A stretch of DNA of 64,000 nucleotides. Source: Candidatus Contendibacter sp. (lineage in GTDB: Bacteria > Pseudomonadota > Gammaproteobacteria > Competibacterales > Competibacteraceae). Below the pieces are notes generated by a model, which saw only the letters and a program-made list of their open reading frames with translations, searched no databases and was not told the DNA's origin. Below, piece by piece: positions 62,994-64,000 of this stretch. Location of the stretch: contig JARSSO010000035.1 of the NCBI GenBank assembly GCA_029624765.1, positions 1-64,000 of the forward strand, written 5' to 3'. A program made the translations under genes and the position numbers. The number at the start of each line of letters is the position of its first letter. Position 1 is the first letter of the stretch.

Positions 62994-64000
62994 ATGGCGA
63001 ATCGACGCAAAGGATTTTTGATGATGGTCGTTGGCCTGCTGCTGGCGATTTCGCCACCGGTTTTGGCGGAAGCCCGGTACGCACTGATCATCGGAAATGG
63101 CGCGTATTCGAGTGGACCGTCGCTGCCGCCGTTGAACAATCCGGTCAACGACGCGAAGGCCGTGGCGGACGTGCTGAAAAAGCTTGGTTTTGAGGTGACG
63201 CTTCGCACCAATGTCTCCAAAAGGGAGTTTTTCGAAGCGTTGCAGGTTTTCCAGAAGAAGCTGGCGGACCAGTCGGGCCAAACTGGACTGGTTTTCTACA
63301 GCGGTCACGGTTTGCGCGGGGCGAACGGCAACAATTACCTGATCCCGGTGGACGCCAAGCTCGAATTTCAGGAGCAAATCGAGTGGGACGGCGTCGCCGT
63401 CGAGCGGATTCTGGGTGACATGGAAGCAGCCCAAGCCAAGACGAGTTTGCTCATTATCGACGCCTGCCGCGACATCTTTCTGAAATCAAGGAGCAAGGGC
63501 AGCGTGGAGCCGGGCATGCAAGTCGCCCAAGCGCCCGAAGGTACCCTGATCGCGTTTGCCACCAGCCCCAACAAGCGGGCCTTGGATTACTTGAAAGAAG
63601 GTGACCGGCATAGCCCCTATGTCACCGCACTACTGGAGGAGCTGCCGAAACCGGGCCGAAAGGTCGAAGACGTTCTCAAGGCGGTCGGCGCGCTGGTAGC
63701 GGCTAGAACCGACAGGTTGGGACCGGACAAAAAGCAAGTCCCCTCCATCCAGTCTTCCCTGTTCGGGGATTTCTACTTCGTGTCGCCAGCCTCGATCCCA
63801 CCGTCCCAACCAGCATCAACTCCGGTCGCCAGCGCCGCCGTGCCGTCGCCCTTCCGGCCCACCGTGCCCGACGAAGCGCCCGCAGAAGGCAGTCGCCCGC
63901 AACCGGGTCAAGTGTTCCGGGACACGCTGAGTGACGGGACGCGGGGACCGGCGCTGGTGGTGATCGGGGCGGGGGAGTTTTGGATGGGCAGCCCGGAGAG
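62994..64000 (+). CDS. Exported caspase-FGE protein, second copy, cut by window edge
   Basis: The frame is open to the window end (335 codons seen). A Sec signal, then a C14 caspase domain with catalytic His105 in FYSGHG and Cys158 in IIDACRD. A proline-rich linker (VPDEAPAEGSRPQPGQVFRDTLSDG) nearly repeats that of the first copy, and the FGE domain begins just before the edge. AAGGAG precedes the ATG by eight bases. Confidence 0.9.
   Translation, partial: MANRRKGFLMMVVGLLLAISPPVLAEARYALIIGNGAYSSGPSLPPLNNPVNDAKAVADVLKKLGFEVTLRTNVSKREFFEALQVFQKKLADQSGQTGLVFYSGHGLRGANGNNYLIPVDAKLEFQEQIEWDGVAVERILGDMEAAQAKTSLLIIDACRDIFLKSRSKGSVEPGMQVAQAPEGTLIAFATSPNKRALDYLKEGDRHSPYVTALLEELPKPGRKVEDVLKAVGALVAARTDRLGPDKKQVPSIQSSLFGDFYFVSPASIPPSQPASTPVASAAVPSPFRPTVPDEAPAEGSRPQPGQVFRDTLSDGTRGPALVVIGAGEFWMGSPE

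Overview
This is a GC-rich, gene-dense chromosomal window that looks gammaproteobacterial. The pointers are YcgL-like and RatA-type genes, an AlaA-type aminotransferase, a ScpB-type methylmalonyl-CoA decarboxylase and Kup. Repeated secreted caspase/sulfatase-modifying-factor proteins and repeated AAA/PD-(D/E)XK proteins resemble the Competibacter/Thiothrix kind of genome; that lineage is my inference from gene content only. I found no rRNA, tRNA, CRISPR array or intact insertion sequence.

Layout. 1-5.1 kb: the N-terminal part of an AAA/PD-(D/E)XK ATPase gene, moaA, and a PAS-GGDEF-EAL protein translationally coupled to an alpha/beta hydrolase. 5.1-12.4 kb: a large hybrid histidine kinase, a class V aminotransferase and the potassium transporter Kup. 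12.4-16.7 kb: a three-gene ABC exporter (ATPase, FtsX-type permease, membrane-fusion protein). 16.8-20.5 kb: an overlapping pair of AAA ATPases, one with a winged helix and kinesin-light-chain TPRs. 20.5-25.1 kb: a zinc-type cation efflux gene, two tandem paralogous lipoproteins and an arsenic operon whose first gene is an in-frame ArsR-ArsC fusion. 25.2-33 kb: methylmalonyl-CoA decarboxylase, an FAD oxidase, alanine-type aminotransferase, DOMON-like protein, DUF808 membrane protein, a GNAT and an O-GlcNAc-transferase-like protein.

33.2-41.8 kb is a six-gene co-directional sugar-oxidation cluster: a GMC flavoprotein with a C-x5-C-x3-C iron-sulfur motif, a ferritin-like protein, a sorbitol-dehydrogenase-type small subunit, an FG-GAP propeller, a GH63-type glucosidase and an IolE-like isomerase. 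41.9-48.7 kb: a DUF4239 membrane protein, a peptidoglycan amidase, a sulfate-binding protein, a sensor ending at its HAMP domain, a DUF4388-like protein with a 36-bp in-frame tandem repeat, and a protein with LCIB-like metal-ligand spacing. 48.7-55.8 kb: hydrolase, aldose dehydrogenase and alpha-amylase in a row, a DUF1127 gene divergent from a LysR regulator, ratA and a YcgL-like gene.

56.1-64 kb is the most unusual part. Small exported proteins, one with a duplicated Ala-Ser-Gln-Asn-Ile-Gly-Gly motif, an OmpA-domain protein and a CsgG/HfaB-like DUF4384 lipoprotein suggest a curli-like secretion locus. They are followed by two exported caspase-FGE proteins flanking a paralogue of the AAA/PD-(D/E)XK gene that opens the window.
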